DNA of 64,000 bases from Coprinellus micaceus (lineage: Eukaryota; Basidiomycota; Agaricomycetes; Agaricales; Psathyrellaceae). The notes beneath the pieces were generated by a model, which saw only the letters and a list, made by a program, of their open reading frames with translations, was not told the DNA's origin and made no database searches. Positions within the stretch are counted from its first letter, which is position 1. Each line of letters opens with the position of its first letter. Of the stretch, positions 1 to 9,933 are shown piece by piece. Both the position numbers and the translations under genes were made by a program. The stretch lies in contig OX596335.1 of assembly GCA_951394405.1 (NCBI GenBank), positions 1,116,001-1,180,000 of the forward strand, read 5' to 3'.

Positions 1-75
1 TTAAAGAATACACTCTATATGTATGTGTATTTCATTTAAACTAACTCCAATCTACTGACGTCGATCTCCTGACAG

Positions 76-1008
76 CTACGGCGGTATATTCGAAAAGGGG
101 TCCCATGAGTACACGCTCGACGATTTTTACAGCATCCAGTTGGACAAAGTGGATCGGTTCATCTGCTTGAAGCCGAGTGATGTCGTGATTCCAGAGGGAG
201 AGGAGAGCTCGAGTAGCGAGGAAGATGGTGAAGATGATGAGGATGAGGATTATGACGACGACTTTGATATCAAGTACGAGGATGACGAAGAGGACACGGG
301 TGAGAGGCCAGAGGGTAGTGACGAAGAAAGTGGCGGGGAAGGGGAGGATGACGAAGGTAGCGAAGGAAAGGGGAAGAAGGGGAAGAAGAAAGTAAAAGCT
401 GATGAAGAACTCCATGAGAGTGACACAGATGGGGATGATGAAAGCGACTCAAACAAGCCTAAAGAGAAGGAGAAGCGGAAGACGCGTAAAGAGCGTAAGC
501 TTGAACAAGCCATCGCCGCTTCAAAGGCCTCGCAGGGTATCACAGAAGCTCCAGAGCCGGACCCGGAGGAGGCGGTAGAAGTGGACGAGCTAAGGAAGCA
601 TGCCACTGGGTTCATGGGTCTAGCAAAGGACGCGACGAGGTCAGAAGAAGAGGTGTTGAGTACGCCGTTACCTGGGGAAACGTTGGCGTTGTTTTATGCG
701 AGAAGCCGTACGTTAACCCCTCTTTAATGTACTGGTGAGGATGTCGCGTTGACGCATCTGACCCATCCACAGGTGTCTACTGGACCCAACGCGCGCAGGC
801 TTCCGCACCTCACGACGATAATCGACCTAAAGAACTCCGTCGTATCGCGTTCTCCCTAGCTTCCGAGCGGTACGAAGAGTACAAGCCACTCCTGGAGGAA
901 GTGGAGAAGATTCTTGCGGAGGCGGGTTTGGATGAGGAGGAGATGCGGAGAGTCGGTGCAGGTGGAGGGACACAAGGTAAAAATGAGATTAGTCGCAATA
1001 GGCGATAA
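76..1008 (+). CDS. KLHDC4: Kelch-repeat protein with C-terminal DUF4110 (3' part only)
   Basis: This is the 3' end of a gene that starts before the window. The first visible exon follows an acceptor AG at 74-75 and opens with YGGIFEKG, the end of a Kelch blade, followed by EYTLDDFYSIQLDK. A long Asp/Glu/Ser-rich linker and a Lys-rich stretch (KGKKGKKK) come next. A 65-nt intron at 708-772 (GTACGT...CAG) joins LFYARS to RVYWTQRA, and the frame then runs to TAA at 1006-1008. The tail (PLPGETLALFYARS, then EEVEKILAEAGLDEEEM) is the DUF4110 domain found at the C-terminus of Kel3/KLHDC4-type Kelch proteins. Family members are conserved in eukaryotes, but their biochemical role is not well established. 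The Kelch propeller itself is not visible here. The identification is by motif and is fairly secure. Confidence 0.82.
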
Positions 1009-1121
1009 TGGGGCTTCCTTGCATGCAAGCTGAGTCCGACGACTCCTACTAGTTTGTACACTGGCAATGGCATGATCTACCGAGTCTCGTTCTCGTATTC
1101 GAATGCGCTCAATAAGATATT

Positions 1122-2107
1122 TTAATCACACCCCAAGCGCCTCTCCCACCATGCAGAGGGGTTGTTCTTGAAAGCGTCGAAGTTCCCATCTCCCTTCCTG
1201 AGGATACACGGCGATATGATCGACCCAAAAGCAAGCCACTGGAGTTCTGGCCAGAAGAGCGGATGTTTCTGGGAGATACGATCGAGGAGTGGAGCCATTG
1301 TGTCGTTTCCCCGACGGTGAACTTGACTACACTGCAAGGAGTGCAAGGAGGGAGCTGAATGTTGCTCATGATGGGCTCAAGGAGGTCTTTTGAAACGCCG
1401 AGGAGGACATGACGGAGTCGCCGATGAATAATGGTGAGGTTTGGGTTCTGCAGGAAGGGCAGTGAGCCGTGGGCTGGTTGAAGCCCGAAACAATGATCAG
1501 GGTAACCTCCGACACTCCCGCCATGAAGAGGCCCAGGTCTTGGAGATTGGGTGCCATCGAATGAACAGCTCGCATAAGCCCCTTCGCTGAGTTTTGTTGA
1601 AAACTCGTGCGCCTGTGTAAATGAATTTGAAGGGAAGCTAGAGAAGGCTAGCACTGGCCTTGCCGGCCGTTTCTCCTCTCTGCTGCATCGACTCCAATAA
1701 GTTATCCATCCAGGCTCCCTCCCCCAGGTTGTAGACAATGGTCAGACGACTCCATCGAGGGCAATCTACGAGGTAGGCAAAGAGGGTTGGATCCGGCCGA
1801 AGGTGAAAGGTAGCGTCGAGCGATAACTGGAGGCTTCCAGCTCGCCCAAACCATCGTTAACGTTCCAAGTGACGAACGAATAGCATCGTCAGGTTCGCTA
1901 CATCGGGTCTTGAGCCTCGTCTCAGGAGCTGATGCAAAACTTGAGGGAGAGGGTGGTCCAAAGTTGAGGCTGGTGAAATATCATATTTTCCCAGTACTTG
2001 CAAACGCGTGCGAGCTTGAGGCCGTTGTCCTTCACTTCCTTGAAGTACATTTCGAAAATGGGAGTTGGGATTTCGACCGCTATTTCGTTGATATGCGAAG
2101 TGGCCAT
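1122..2107 (-). pseudogene. F-box/LRR-like pseudogene (copy 1 of tandem array)
   Basis: The minus strand carries scattered pieces of the same protein family as the two genes to the right, but in different frames. It starts at 2107 with MATSHINEIAV, continues through LARVCKYWEN and PQLWTTLSLKF, and stops. In another frame it resumes as LFVRHLER, an in-frame TAA near 1859, then RWFGRAGSLQLSLD and YLVDCPRWSRL. Further frames give RAVHSMAPNLQDLGL, then NPNLTIIHRRLRHVLLG, then FWPELQWLAFGS and FDAFKNNPSAWWERR at the 3' end. At least one internal stop and several frame changes are needed, and no intron set I can see repairs them. The upstream region still carries the block shared with its paralogues. 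I infer a decayed tandem duplicate of an F-box gene. Confidence 0.85.
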
Positions 2108-2176
2108 CGCCTCTAGGGCCAGTATGTTCTGGCTGCTGTCGATGAGGTGGTGGTGTTATGGAAAGGCGGTTCCTGA

Positions 2177-2192
2177 CAGAACTATAGATCGG
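2177..2192 (-). promoter_or_regulatory. TATA-like block upstream of F-box copy 1
   Basis: On the minus strand this reads CCGATCTATAGTTCTG and lies 70 bp before the start codon at 2107. The same block, with small changes, lies 70 and 76 bp before the starts of the next two F-box copies, so it is probably the ancestral core promoter carried along in the duplications. Confidence 0.5.
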
Positions 2193-2559
2193 GCCTCGTG
2201 TATAACTGCGGAAGCTTGACCCGAATTACTCTACTGTAAGGGGAGGCTCTGGAGTAATGCGTCGTCTCTCGCCAATTCGTTCAAATCCGCCTCGGCGACG
2301 CACCTGACGACTGGTTAAGAAATCCAAGGAAATCGGCACCCCATCTCGCTCGCCGGCGCTTATTGAATTGCATACAAGGAAGTGTAATGCTGACGCGAAC
2401 GCCCAGCGCCTAAGTCGCGCATCTTCGATTTGCTATCCGTACAGTAAGGATATTATCCATCATCGATATATCATCTCTGGAAACTATCTGTATCCCACTC
2501 GAGCGCGTTCAATGGCGGACTTGTCGTACCGCAAGCGCTGTTCCCACCAAACCGCAGGG

Positions 2560-3690
2560 TCATCCTTGAATGTATCGAAATCCACGCATCCTTTCTTGAG
2601 TATAGACGGCGAATGGGGGGGACCCAAATGCGAATGTCTTGAGCTCCGGCCAGAATAAAGGGTGCAGTCTAGCGACGTTGCGCAGGAGTGGAAATAACCA
2701 TTGGGGCGGACGTGTCGGAGTCGTGGACCTCGACCCTGGGTCGTTTATTACCAGCTGCAGGGACTCCATGGAGGGGAGCTGGACATTGTTCATGATGGTT
2801 GCGAGGAGGTCTTTGGTAAGGCAGAGAACAACATGGCGGAGCTGCTGGTGAACGATGGGAAGATTGGGATTGGGTTGCATCTCGACCAATGGCCATGGAT
2901 CAGGGAGTGCGCGGTCGCCGTGCGAGCTCGCCCCCCACAACGACAAGCTCCGCAAATTGGGTGCTTGTAGAAGTATATGGTAGATATACGCAGGGTTTTG
3001 GGCCCTTTCAATGCCATAAAGCGTCAGTTGTGAGAGACGCGGCCAGGAGAGCTGGTTGAAATCCAGGATTGCGGCTGGCGCGTCCGACGTCCCTGGTGGC
3101 ATTAGGAGGCTTAGGTCCCGCAAAAGGGGCGCCATAGAGTGTATGCATTCCATGAAGCCCCTCGCGATTCCCTGGCCAGAGCTTGTGTATGTCGAGGAGT
3201 GGATTTGAAATGATACTAGAGCAGGCCAGCAAGGCCGGCTGCCGTCGATGTCGCGCTTCATTCGCACGGACTCTAGCAGGATAATCATCCAGGCCCACTT
3301 CCCCTCGGCATCGCAGATACGTAGGCGCCTCCACCTCGGGCAATTCACGAGATAAGCGAAGAACCTCGGCTCGGGTATCGGGTGGAAAGTCATGTCGAGG
3401 GATAGGGGGAGGCTGCCAGCTCGTGCGAACCACCGCTCCAAGTGTTGGACGAATTTCGTCGTGGGGTTCGCAGCATAGCGATGCCTGTAGCTTTGCTTGG
3501 AGAGGGCGTGGAAGTTGAGAGAAAGGTTGGCCCAAATTTGAGGATGGTGGAATGCCACGTCTTTCCAATACTTGCAAACGCGAGCAAGTCGAAGTAGTGC
3601 CCTGCCATCGTCCCGCACGCCCTCCAGTCGGGCCTCAAAGATGCGGGCAAGGACTTCGACAGCGAGTTGACTTATGTGGGAGGCGTGCAT
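2560..3690 (-). CDS. F-box/LRR-like protein (copy 2), frameshifted at the C-terminus
   Basis: The start is set at MHASHISQLAV (3690) because the paralogues begin with the same motif. The frame stays open upstream to 4068, but that part has no match in the family. The N-terminus holds the degenerate F-box (LAVEVLARIFEARLEG, LARVCKYWKDVAFHHPQIW). LRR-like segments follow (RWFARAGSLPLSLD, YLVNCPRWRRLRI, HSMAPLLRDLSLL, LRHVVLCLTKDLL). F-box proteins usually act as substrate adaptors of SCF ubiquitin ligases. After FAFGSPP the frame is lost: the conserved ending (LKKGCVDFDTFKDD, then WWEQ) lies in the next frame and runs to about 2490. Removing one base from the run of seven C on the coding strand (G on the plus strand, about 2615-2621) would rejoin it. 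The open frame gives about 376 residues. It is either a slightly altered functional gene or an early pseudogene. Confidence 0.75.
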   Translation of the reverse strand: MHASHISQLAVEVLARIFEARLEGVRDDGRALLRLARVCKYWKDVAFHHPQIWANLSLNFHALSKQSYRHRYAANPTTKFVQHLERWFARAGSLPLSLDMTFHPIPEPRFFAYLVNCPRWRRLRICDAEGKWAWMIILLESVRMKRDIDGSRPCWPALVSFQIHSSTYTSSGQGIARGFMECIHSMAPLLRDLSLLMPPGTSDAPAAILDFNQLSWPRLSQLTLYGIERAQNPAYIYHILLQAPNLRSLSLWGASSHGDRALPDPWPLVEMQPNPNLPIVHQQLRHVVLCLTKDLLATIMNNVQLPSMESLQLVINDPGSRSTTPTRPPQWLFPLLRNVARLHPLFWPELKTFAFGSPPFAVYTQERMRGFRYIQG

Positions 3691-3759
3691 CGCTAGGTTT
3701 GTGTAGTTGTGGTTATCGCTAATGCGATGGTGGTGGTCGCTCGGAAAGGGGGCTCCGAA

Positions 3760-3773
3760 CAGAAATATATCGG
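3760..3773 (-). promoter_or_regulatory. TATA-like block upstream of F-box copy 2
   Basis: The minus strand reads CCGATATATTTCTG, 70 bp upstream of the start at 3690. Its sequence and spacing match the blocks before copies 1 and 3. Confidence 0.55.
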
Positions 3774-4114
3774 GAGGAATCAGTGCCTCGTGGTCTTCGT
3801 TTATTAAATCCAGCTGTAGACAGCCGTGGACATTTATAAAGCTCGTGTGTGACGTGAAGTCACAGCAGAGCCGGATCGCTGACATTTTGAAACCGCTGGC
3901 GCACCATAGGACAAGGCTACCCACACAGAACATGGAGATATCCCGTCTCGCCCGCCGGCGCCTAAATCTGCCAAGGAAAGGTACCGATTTTGCGAATGGA
4001 ATGTCCGAGACGTCCCCCTCGCGCGGAGTCTGTTTAGTACACATCGATTTCCGTACCTCGGACCTCACTACGCATCCCCCCGGTTCCTATTGAATAAATA
4101 CGGTCAATCGTCTT

Positions 4115-5241
4115 CTATCCGGAGTACTTTGACGCCCACCAAGCATCGGGGGCACCCCTGAATGTATCGAAGCCTTCATCTCCCTTCTTAATAACACCCG
4201 GGAACACGGCTGACCCAAAAGAAAACTCTTGGAGTTCTGGCCAGAACGACGGATTGACCCAGCAGACTTCTTGTAGGAGTGGAAATAGCCAGTCTGGCAT
4301 CGGTGTTATCAACTGTAAGGAGCGCATGGAGGGAAAGCGGACATTCTTGACAATGGCCTCAAGGAGCTCCTCTGCGAGGTTGAAAACCACATGGCGGAGT
4401 TGGCGGTGAATAATGGGGAGGTCGGGGCTAGGTGGGACATCAGTTGACACTGGCGGCTCGGGCGCCTCTCGCCAGGTTTGCAAGCGCGCCTTCTTTAGCG
4501 ATAATGTCTCCAAATTCCGTGCTTGCATGAGGATGTGGTAGATGAAGCTAGGATCCCGATCTTCGCCAATGCCATCGAAAGTGAATCTCGTGAGCCGTGC
4601 CCAGGAGAACTTCTCGAAGTTTGAAAACATGGCGATTGTGTTGAAACCTCCCACATCGAGGGTAAAATCTCGTAGGTTCGGCGCCATCGAACGTATCCTC
4701 GAGACCCGATAGTCACTGACGACGCTTTGGACGTCGGAAAAGCATGATGGGGCGCTGATTTGCATCATAGTCAGGGATGGCCAGCATGGTTGGGTGTCGT
4801 TGCGCTTCGCGAATTCCACCGACAACATCCTGGGCCATTCCCCAACGTCCCGCCCAGGCTGCGTGTTGTTGAACCGGAGGCTACACCACCTGGGGCAATC
4901 AAGGAGATAGGCGAAAATGTGTTTGCTGGTGCGGGGTGGAACATCACATTGAGGGATAGGGGAAGATCTCCTGCGCGCATATACCATCGTTGGAGGTACC
5001 CGACGAACCTCTGTGTTGGTGCCTGGACGTCGGGGGGGCCGTAAGGTCCCGGAGAAATGAGGAATTTGGGGTGGAGGGTGGTCCAGAGTCGAGGATGATG
5101 GAACGCTGCGTCTCTCCAATGCTTGCAAACGCGAGCGAGTATCAGAAGGGCGCTGCCATCGTCTCGCGCCTCCTCCACCCGCACTTCAAATATGCGAATG
5201 AGGACTTCGACCGCCAGGGTATCGATATGAGAGGTACACAT
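4115..5241 (-). pseudogene. F-box/LRR-like gene (copy 3) with a one-base frameshift
   Basis: Translation starts at 5241 (MCTSHIDTLAVEVLIRIF) and passes through the F-box region (LARVCKHWRDAAFHHPRLW) and RWYMRAGDLPLSLNV to APANTF, where the reading frame breaks near 4915. The rest of the protein (FAYLLDCPRWCSLRF, IRSMAPNLRDFTLD, FIYHILMQARNLETL, LRHVVFNLAEELL, FDTFRGAPDAWWASKY) continues in another frame to the stop at 4115. The paralogue at 14,222 reads NTFFAFLLDCPRW at this point from a run of five T. Here the run has four, so a single-base deletion explains the break. Everything else is well kept, so the loss is recent, or is a sequencing error that cDNA could exclude. No intron is needed elsewhere. 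Confidence 0.78.
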
Positions 5242-5316
5242 ATTTAGGTGCTGAGTAGTTGTGCGCTATTTTTCTGCTAGCAACTGGGTTGTGGTGGTAT
5301 GGAGGGTGGTGCTTGA

Positions 5317-5330
5317 CAGAAACATATCGG
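5317..5330 (-). promoter_or_regulatory. TATA-like block upstream of F-box copy 3
   Basis: The minus strand reads CCGATATGTTTCTG, 76 bp before the start at 5241. It is the third copy of the block shared by the array, and the conservation extends outward into a CACGAGGCACTGAT-like stretch. Confidence 0.5.
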
Positions 5331-5520
5331 AGTGCATCAGTGCCTCGTGTTGGATTTCGGTCGACTGCGGAAAGCCATGCCCTGGATGGAAGGTGTCACG
5401 CTGAATGGCAGTGGGGCCCCTTCTAGGAGAGCTTGAAGACTCTCAGACTATTGAGGCTGAGTATGTTACTTGTGGTTGAGACCCCATTTGTGGTGGCTGT
5501 TCAGATGAAAGAGACGTGAG

Positions 5521-5526
5521 ACGCGT
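5521..5526. promoter_or_regulatory. ACGCGT (MCB-like) box before UNG1
   Basis: ACGCGT sits in a GC-rich run (ACGCGTCGCGTCGCGATCG) about 146 bp upstream of the UNG1 start. In yeasts ACGCGT is the MluI cell-cycle box bound by MBF before DNA synthesis and repair genes. Use of the box here is an inference from sequence and gene type. Confidence 0.45.
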
Positions 5527-5671
5527 CGCGTCGCGATCGAATGATTTCTGATCGCGTCTGTCAGTGGCCCGAATTCAGTGACGCGACTTCCCGCACACCA
5601 TTTCCTCTTGACTCCCACTGTCTCCCCACCCCCACCCACCTCCTTGACGGCAACGACAGTAAGGACAAGAG

Positions 5672-6986
5672 ATGCCCAAGGTCGACAAGAAGAGAGCCCC
5701 ATCTGACGACGAAGTTGAGGACGTTCTCGACGAAGAGAGTTCCAGCACCATGCTCGCTTCTACGACGCGTTCTGCAGTCAAACGCGCTGCGTCCGGCTCG
5801 TACAAACAGAAAACGCTGACTTCTATGTTCTCGAAGACCTCTACCGTGAAAGCCAAAGGCAATGGAAAGGCAGTTGAGGTGGTGGCAACGACTGAGTGAG
5901 TGACCAAGACTTCAACTGGGAGGTTCAATTTTGACACGTTGTACCCCTTCTCTAAAGGACTGTGACTGAACTGAAGAAGGTGGAAAAGGTCGAGCCCGTT
6001 GCCAGCACGTCGACCTCGCAAATGGAGATACCCATGAAGGTCGTACTCGATACCCTCGAACAGGATACCATGCACCCATCTTGGTACAACGCGTTGCAAG
6101 ACGAGTTCAGCAAACCTTATTTCGCTCAGGTTGGTCTCCATCATATCTCGATAATTGGTACACAGTGCTCATACCCTTCTACAGCTGAAGAAGTTCTTGG
6201 CAACGGAACTAGCTTCCAACACCGTCTTCCCTACCTGTGCGTGCTCGTTTCTCTCACCGACCCCCTCCCCCTCCTGTACTTACATTCGTTCATTTCACAG
6301 TAGAAAACATATACTCCTGGTCTCGCTATACCCCACTTAACAACGTAAAAGTTGTGATCATCGGCCAAGACCCTTACCATGATGTGAACCAAGCCCATGG
6401 GCTCTCCTTCTCCGTCCTAACCCCCACGAAGCCACCAGCTTCCTTGCGGAATATCTATAAACAACTCGCAGATGACTTCCCCGGGTTTGTACCATCCAAG
6501 ACTAACGGGTATGTTCTTCACAACATTTACTCGTAAACGAACGAGCCGCTGAACTCTATTTGTGACTCCAGCGACCTTTCCCCTGTCGCCTCGCAAGGCG
6601 TTCTCTGGCTCAACACATGCCTGACCGTGCGGGCGCACAAAGCCAACTCTCACTCCAAGAAGGGCTGGGAGGTCTTCACGACTCAAGTGCTTAAAACAGT
6701 TCTCCAGCGCAAATTAATTATCGACGGCGAAGTCGACGACAAGGCACGCGAAGGTCTCGTAATTATGGCATGGGGCCTCCCCGCACAGAAGACCTTTGAG
6801 AAACTGGGGATCGACAAGAAGAAGCATTTGCTCTTGAAAAGCGCGCATCCTTCACCCTTGTCGGCGAACAAGGGCTTCTTGGGGAATAAGCACTTTCAGA
6901 AAGCGAATGAGTGGTTGGTGGAGAAGTACGGGGAGGAGGCGGCGATCGATTGGACAGTGCTGAGTGCATCTCCAGCCAAGAAGTAG
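5672..6986 (+). CDS. UNG1: Uracil-DNA glycosylase, family 1 (UNG)
   Basis: This enzyme removes uracil from DNA at the first step of base-excision repair. Five exons (5672-5895, 5958-6129, 6185-6236, 6301-6508, 6572-6986) join in frame to 356 residues. Residues 171-176 are GQDPYH with catalytic Asp173. The [18 protein letters not shown] block follows, and His311 lies in HPSPLS, the second active-site motif. The N-terminus has a QKTLTSMF motif at 46-53, very close to the PCNA-binding PIP box of nuclear UNG2, with an acidic and Lys/Arg-rich tail around it, which suggests a nuclear, replication-linked form. The introns are 49-64 nt with good GT-AG ends. A possible cell-cycle box lies upstream. 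The gene is convergent with the CUE-domain gene, about 110 bp from stop to stop. The identification is secure. Confidence 0.97.
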
Positions 6987-7098
6987 CGTGGCCTTCGCCC
7001 ATCTGAGTGCTCTCATTTTGGTTCATTTACATTGTATATAGCGTCTCCTAGTTGCCTGTGTATCTACACAACCCCATGATGGGCGCCCGCTAATCCAT

Positions 7099-9522
7099 TT
7101 ACGACGGCCCACCAGCCCTCGCCATCTTCTTATCGTGTCCCCGTTTGCGATTATGGTTCCCCTGACTCGCCTTATTCCTGTCCTTGTGCGCCCTATCTCC
7201 TCCTTCGCCACCTCCATGCCCTCCACGGGGCCCACCTCTTCCCCTCCAGCCTCTGCCGCCTCCACCTCCTCGTCCGTCCGTCCCTCCCCTACCCCTACCT
7301 CGGTACTCTCCGTGCCCATGACCTCCACTCCCACTCGGCCCGGCATGTCCTTCTCTTTGACTAGGCTCCTCATCCAAAGGCCTATTCCCCCTAAACTCAT
7401 GCTTTAACAACAACCTATCCTTCCTCTTCGGATTCTTCTCCAACATAATTGCCCACCCCTCAATCTGCTCGTCTGCCCATCCAGTCTGAGCTTTGAGGTC
7501 CGCGCGAGCCTTGCTTCGACGTGTTTGCGCTGACCGGCCAAGGACGCTGGGGTCAGCGATGTACGCGAGCTCTAGGATATGTTCGGCGCGTCTCATGTCG
7601 GAGCCGGCTGCATCGCCCACCGCAGAGACGCGGGTAGTGTTGGGATCGGTGATGATGTCGACAGAGTCGTCGTCTGAGTCGCTATCCTCTGCGTTTGCTC
7701 CGGGAACGCGGACGGCTGCGTCATCGAGGTCAAGTTCGTCGTCGTCATCCTCGTAAGCCACTCTCTTCTTGCCTTCCTTCGCGGAGGACGGTGCGGCGTC
7801 TGCTACAGCACCCAACGCAAACGGATCCAAATCTTCCTCCTCGTCTGACTCCAAATCCATAATCTCGACGCGACGCAGGATGTCCGCCTTCATCTCATCT
7901 CTCATGAGCCTGTCCGAGTCGCTGATGGCTACTTCCGCCTCGACACTCTTCTTGCCGAACCGAACCGAAGTGAAGTCGACGACTTCCGCGTCGAAGACAT
8001 TTCTTCGCTCGTACCCGGTGGTGGTGGTAGTGACAGTGTTGTTTACCGCGGGGATGAAGTCAATAGTGGGTTTGAGGACTGGTGCTGGTGCTGGTGCTGG
8101 TGCTGGCGCAGGTATTCGGGCTTCTTTGGCCAACGCACCCTCCGAAGGAGCACTACCCTCTAGTAAAGCTTCGATCACACGCTCGACGGTGCCTCCATAC
8201 CTGGGGGATTTAAGGAGGGCGGTCGCGTATTCAAACGAGAAATCGGGGAAGAGGTCTAGGACATGCGATGCCCTCTCGGTGAGTGCAAGATCGTTGTCCG
8301 CACTCGGCCCAGGCACAGCGTCGGCTGAAACTGATGCGAGTGAGGGACCTGGGACAGGACGGTATGCAGCAGCGGTGCTTGACCGTGCGTCAAAGCCTCT
8401 GGGAGCGTGGTTTGCCAGCCCCGAGCCACGGATGAGGATCTTGAGAGCGCCGGGGTCTCTCTTCTTTGAGTTGGAAGATGTTGATCCAAGGGCACTCTCC
8501 AACAAATCCAACCTTGCGTCCCTCTCCTGGGCCTTCTGCAGTGCTCTACCAAGCATCGCGGATAGGTCGTGCGTGTTTTGGTAGTCTTGCAACAGAGAAT
8601 AGTTAAGGAAAGGCGTAGGTGGCGTCGCAGATGACCCAGGGGCATTGGAATTGGGATCGGTCGAGACCTCCGTCATGGCAAACACCGCGCCAAAAGTCAC
8701 TTCGGACCGAGCTGTGAGCTGGCTAGGGCCATCGGCGGAGGTGAGATCGGTAATGAGCTGCTTGAATAGAATGTGAAGTGTGTCTAAGATGGTAACCTTT
8801 GCGTTGAGGTAGATCGAAGTCCATTCCGTAGGATCTGCTGCACTTGTCGCGCTCGAAACCGCAGCGAGCAAAGCGTGGGCGCCTCCGTATAACCTGGCTG
8901 TGGTCGATAGTCCTGGGAGGTAAAGACGAGCGAGGGTGGCGTAGAACTTGTTGTCGCGGGCAAAGGGCGCTAGGAGGGTTGGGGAGGTGCTTGAAGCGAG
9001 GATGAAGCAGTAGATGCATTCGGCGGCTTTGCGTTGGTTGTACAGTCCTTGACCTGTTTCCAGGATTTGGGTGAACGAGGGAACGAGGCTCGCACGAATG
9101 TCTGGAACTACGGTTCCCCCAGATGTCTCTGCTACCTTTTCGAAGAGTGCGCGAATCTTGGACGGATAAGCACGCCCGTAGACGATCGCCAGATCCACCA
9201 GGAGCTTTATATCGTTCAAGAGGCCATGATCGGCTAGAGTCTGTGCGAGATGCAAAACTTTAGTATGGATCGCCTTTTCAACCTGAGATTTGACTGGAAG
9301 GTTGTCCCAGATCAGGGACTGGAGGGTTGTGAAGGCATGATCCTGGGCGTAGGATTGGACGAAGGTCTGGGATGTGCCTGCGGCAGATATTCCTTTGGCG
9401 AGGACAGCGGAGAGGGCGTTGCTAATCGAGGCGTAGAGGGTCGAGAGCTGCGATGGTGAGATGCCTTTGCGCGTCGCGCTGGACGGGTACGCTGGCAGCG
9501 TTGGAATGGACTTGACCGTCAT
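7099..9522 (-). CDS. CUE3: Cue3/ASCC2-like CUE-domain protein
   Basis: A single exon encodes 807 residues from the chosen ATG at 9522 (MTVKSIPTLPAYP). The frame is open to an ATG at 9648, but those 42 residues look like leader. The N-terminal half is the helical ASCC2/Cue3 region. In the middle is a CUE domain (RASHVLDLFPDFSFEYA, then LLKSPRYGGTVERVIEALL), a ubiquitin-binding fold. A (PA)n spacer, acidic segments, the conserved block SKARADLKAQTGWADEQIEG and a Gly/Arg-rich tail (RGRGGTDGRGGGGGRG) follow. In yeast Cue3/Rqt3 is part of the RQT complex that splits stalled, ubiquitinated ribosomes; human ASCC2 belongs to ASC-1. Domain order matches the family, and the function is inferred from it. 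Confidence 0.85.
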   Translation of the reverse strand: MTVKSIPTLPAYPSSATRKGISPSQLSTLYASISNALSAVLAKGISAAGTSQTFVQSYAQDHAFTTLQSLIWDNLPVKSQVEKAIHTKVLHLAQTLADHGLLNDIKLLVDLAIVYGRAYPSKIRALFEKVAETSGGTVVPDIRASLVPSFTQILETGQGLYNQRKAAECIYCFILASSTSPTLLAPFARDNKFYATLARLYLPGLSTTARLYGGAHALLAAVSSATSAADPTEWTSIYLNAKVTILDTLHILFKQLITDLTSADGPSQLTARSEVTFGAVFAMTEVSTDPNSNAPGSSATPPTPFLNYSLLQDYQNTHDLSAMLGRALQKAQERDARLDLLESALGSTSSNSKKRDPGALKILIRGSGLANHAPRGFDARSSTAAAYRPVPGPSLASVSADAVPGPSADNDLALTERASHVLDLFPDFSFEYATALLKSPRYGGTVERVIEALLEGSAPSEGALAKEARIPAPAPAPAPAPVLKPTIDFIPAVNNTVTTTTTGYERRNVFDAEVVDFTSVRFGKKSVEAEVAISDSDRLMRDEMKADILRRVEIMDLESDEEEDLDPFALGAVADAAPSSAKEGKKRVAYEDDDDELDLDDAAVRVPGANAEDSDSDDDSVDIITDPNTTRVSAVGDAAGSDMRRAEHILELAYIADPSVLGRSAQTRRSKARADLKAQTGWADEQIEGWAIMLEKNPKRKDRLLLKHEFRGNRPLDEEPSQREGHAGPSGSGGHGHGEYRGRGRGGTDGRGGGGGRGWRGRGGPRGGHGGGEGGDRAHKDRNKASQGNHNRKRGHDKKMARAGGPS
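8077..8112. repeat. Hexanucleotide coding repeat (Ala-Pro run)
   Basis: On the plus strand GGTGCT recurs in tandem, with a final GGCGCA variant. On the coding strand it gives the alternating Pro-Ala linker just after the CUE domain. Such tracts change length easily by slippage without breaking frame. Confidence 0.7.
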
Positions 9523-9933
9523 GGTCGTTGAGCTCAAGAGTTTACCCCTAACTAGCCGGTGACTCAGCCCACGCGAGCTCCCGAGCCGGTGATCTGGGCG
9601 GCTAAATTTACAGTCTCGTGACCAGTGGGAAGCGTGCGCACGGACCACCTTGATATTCTATAAGAAGTGGGCCCCCTGCATCTTGGTTTCCTCAGAACAT
9701 ACTCGAACAGGATCTGTTTACAGAAACTGACCGAGTCTCGCATTTTTACAAATGCCACATTTTCATATCCACTCGATGACGATCGCGCCCGCTCGTATGA
9801 CTGAGAACATGACTCTCTTCGGAGGGTCTCGAGGACGTTTGGCGGGTATCGACGGTGTAGTCGCAAGACTCCCTGAGATGCTTGCTAGCGAGCTGGGCGT
9901 CTGTCTGATGGATACTTCCCTTTTGTTTTCTTT

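Noticed and set aside
3691..4068. 126-residue N-terminal extension of F-box copy 2
   Set aside because: Other copies start at the MxxSHI motif, and the extension crosses the TATA-like block and has no family match.
7769..8584. 271-codon plus-strand open frame opposite the CUE-domain gene
   Set aside because: It is the mirror of a long coding exon; the translation is Ser/Ala-rich with no motif, while the minus strand has a recognised domain order.
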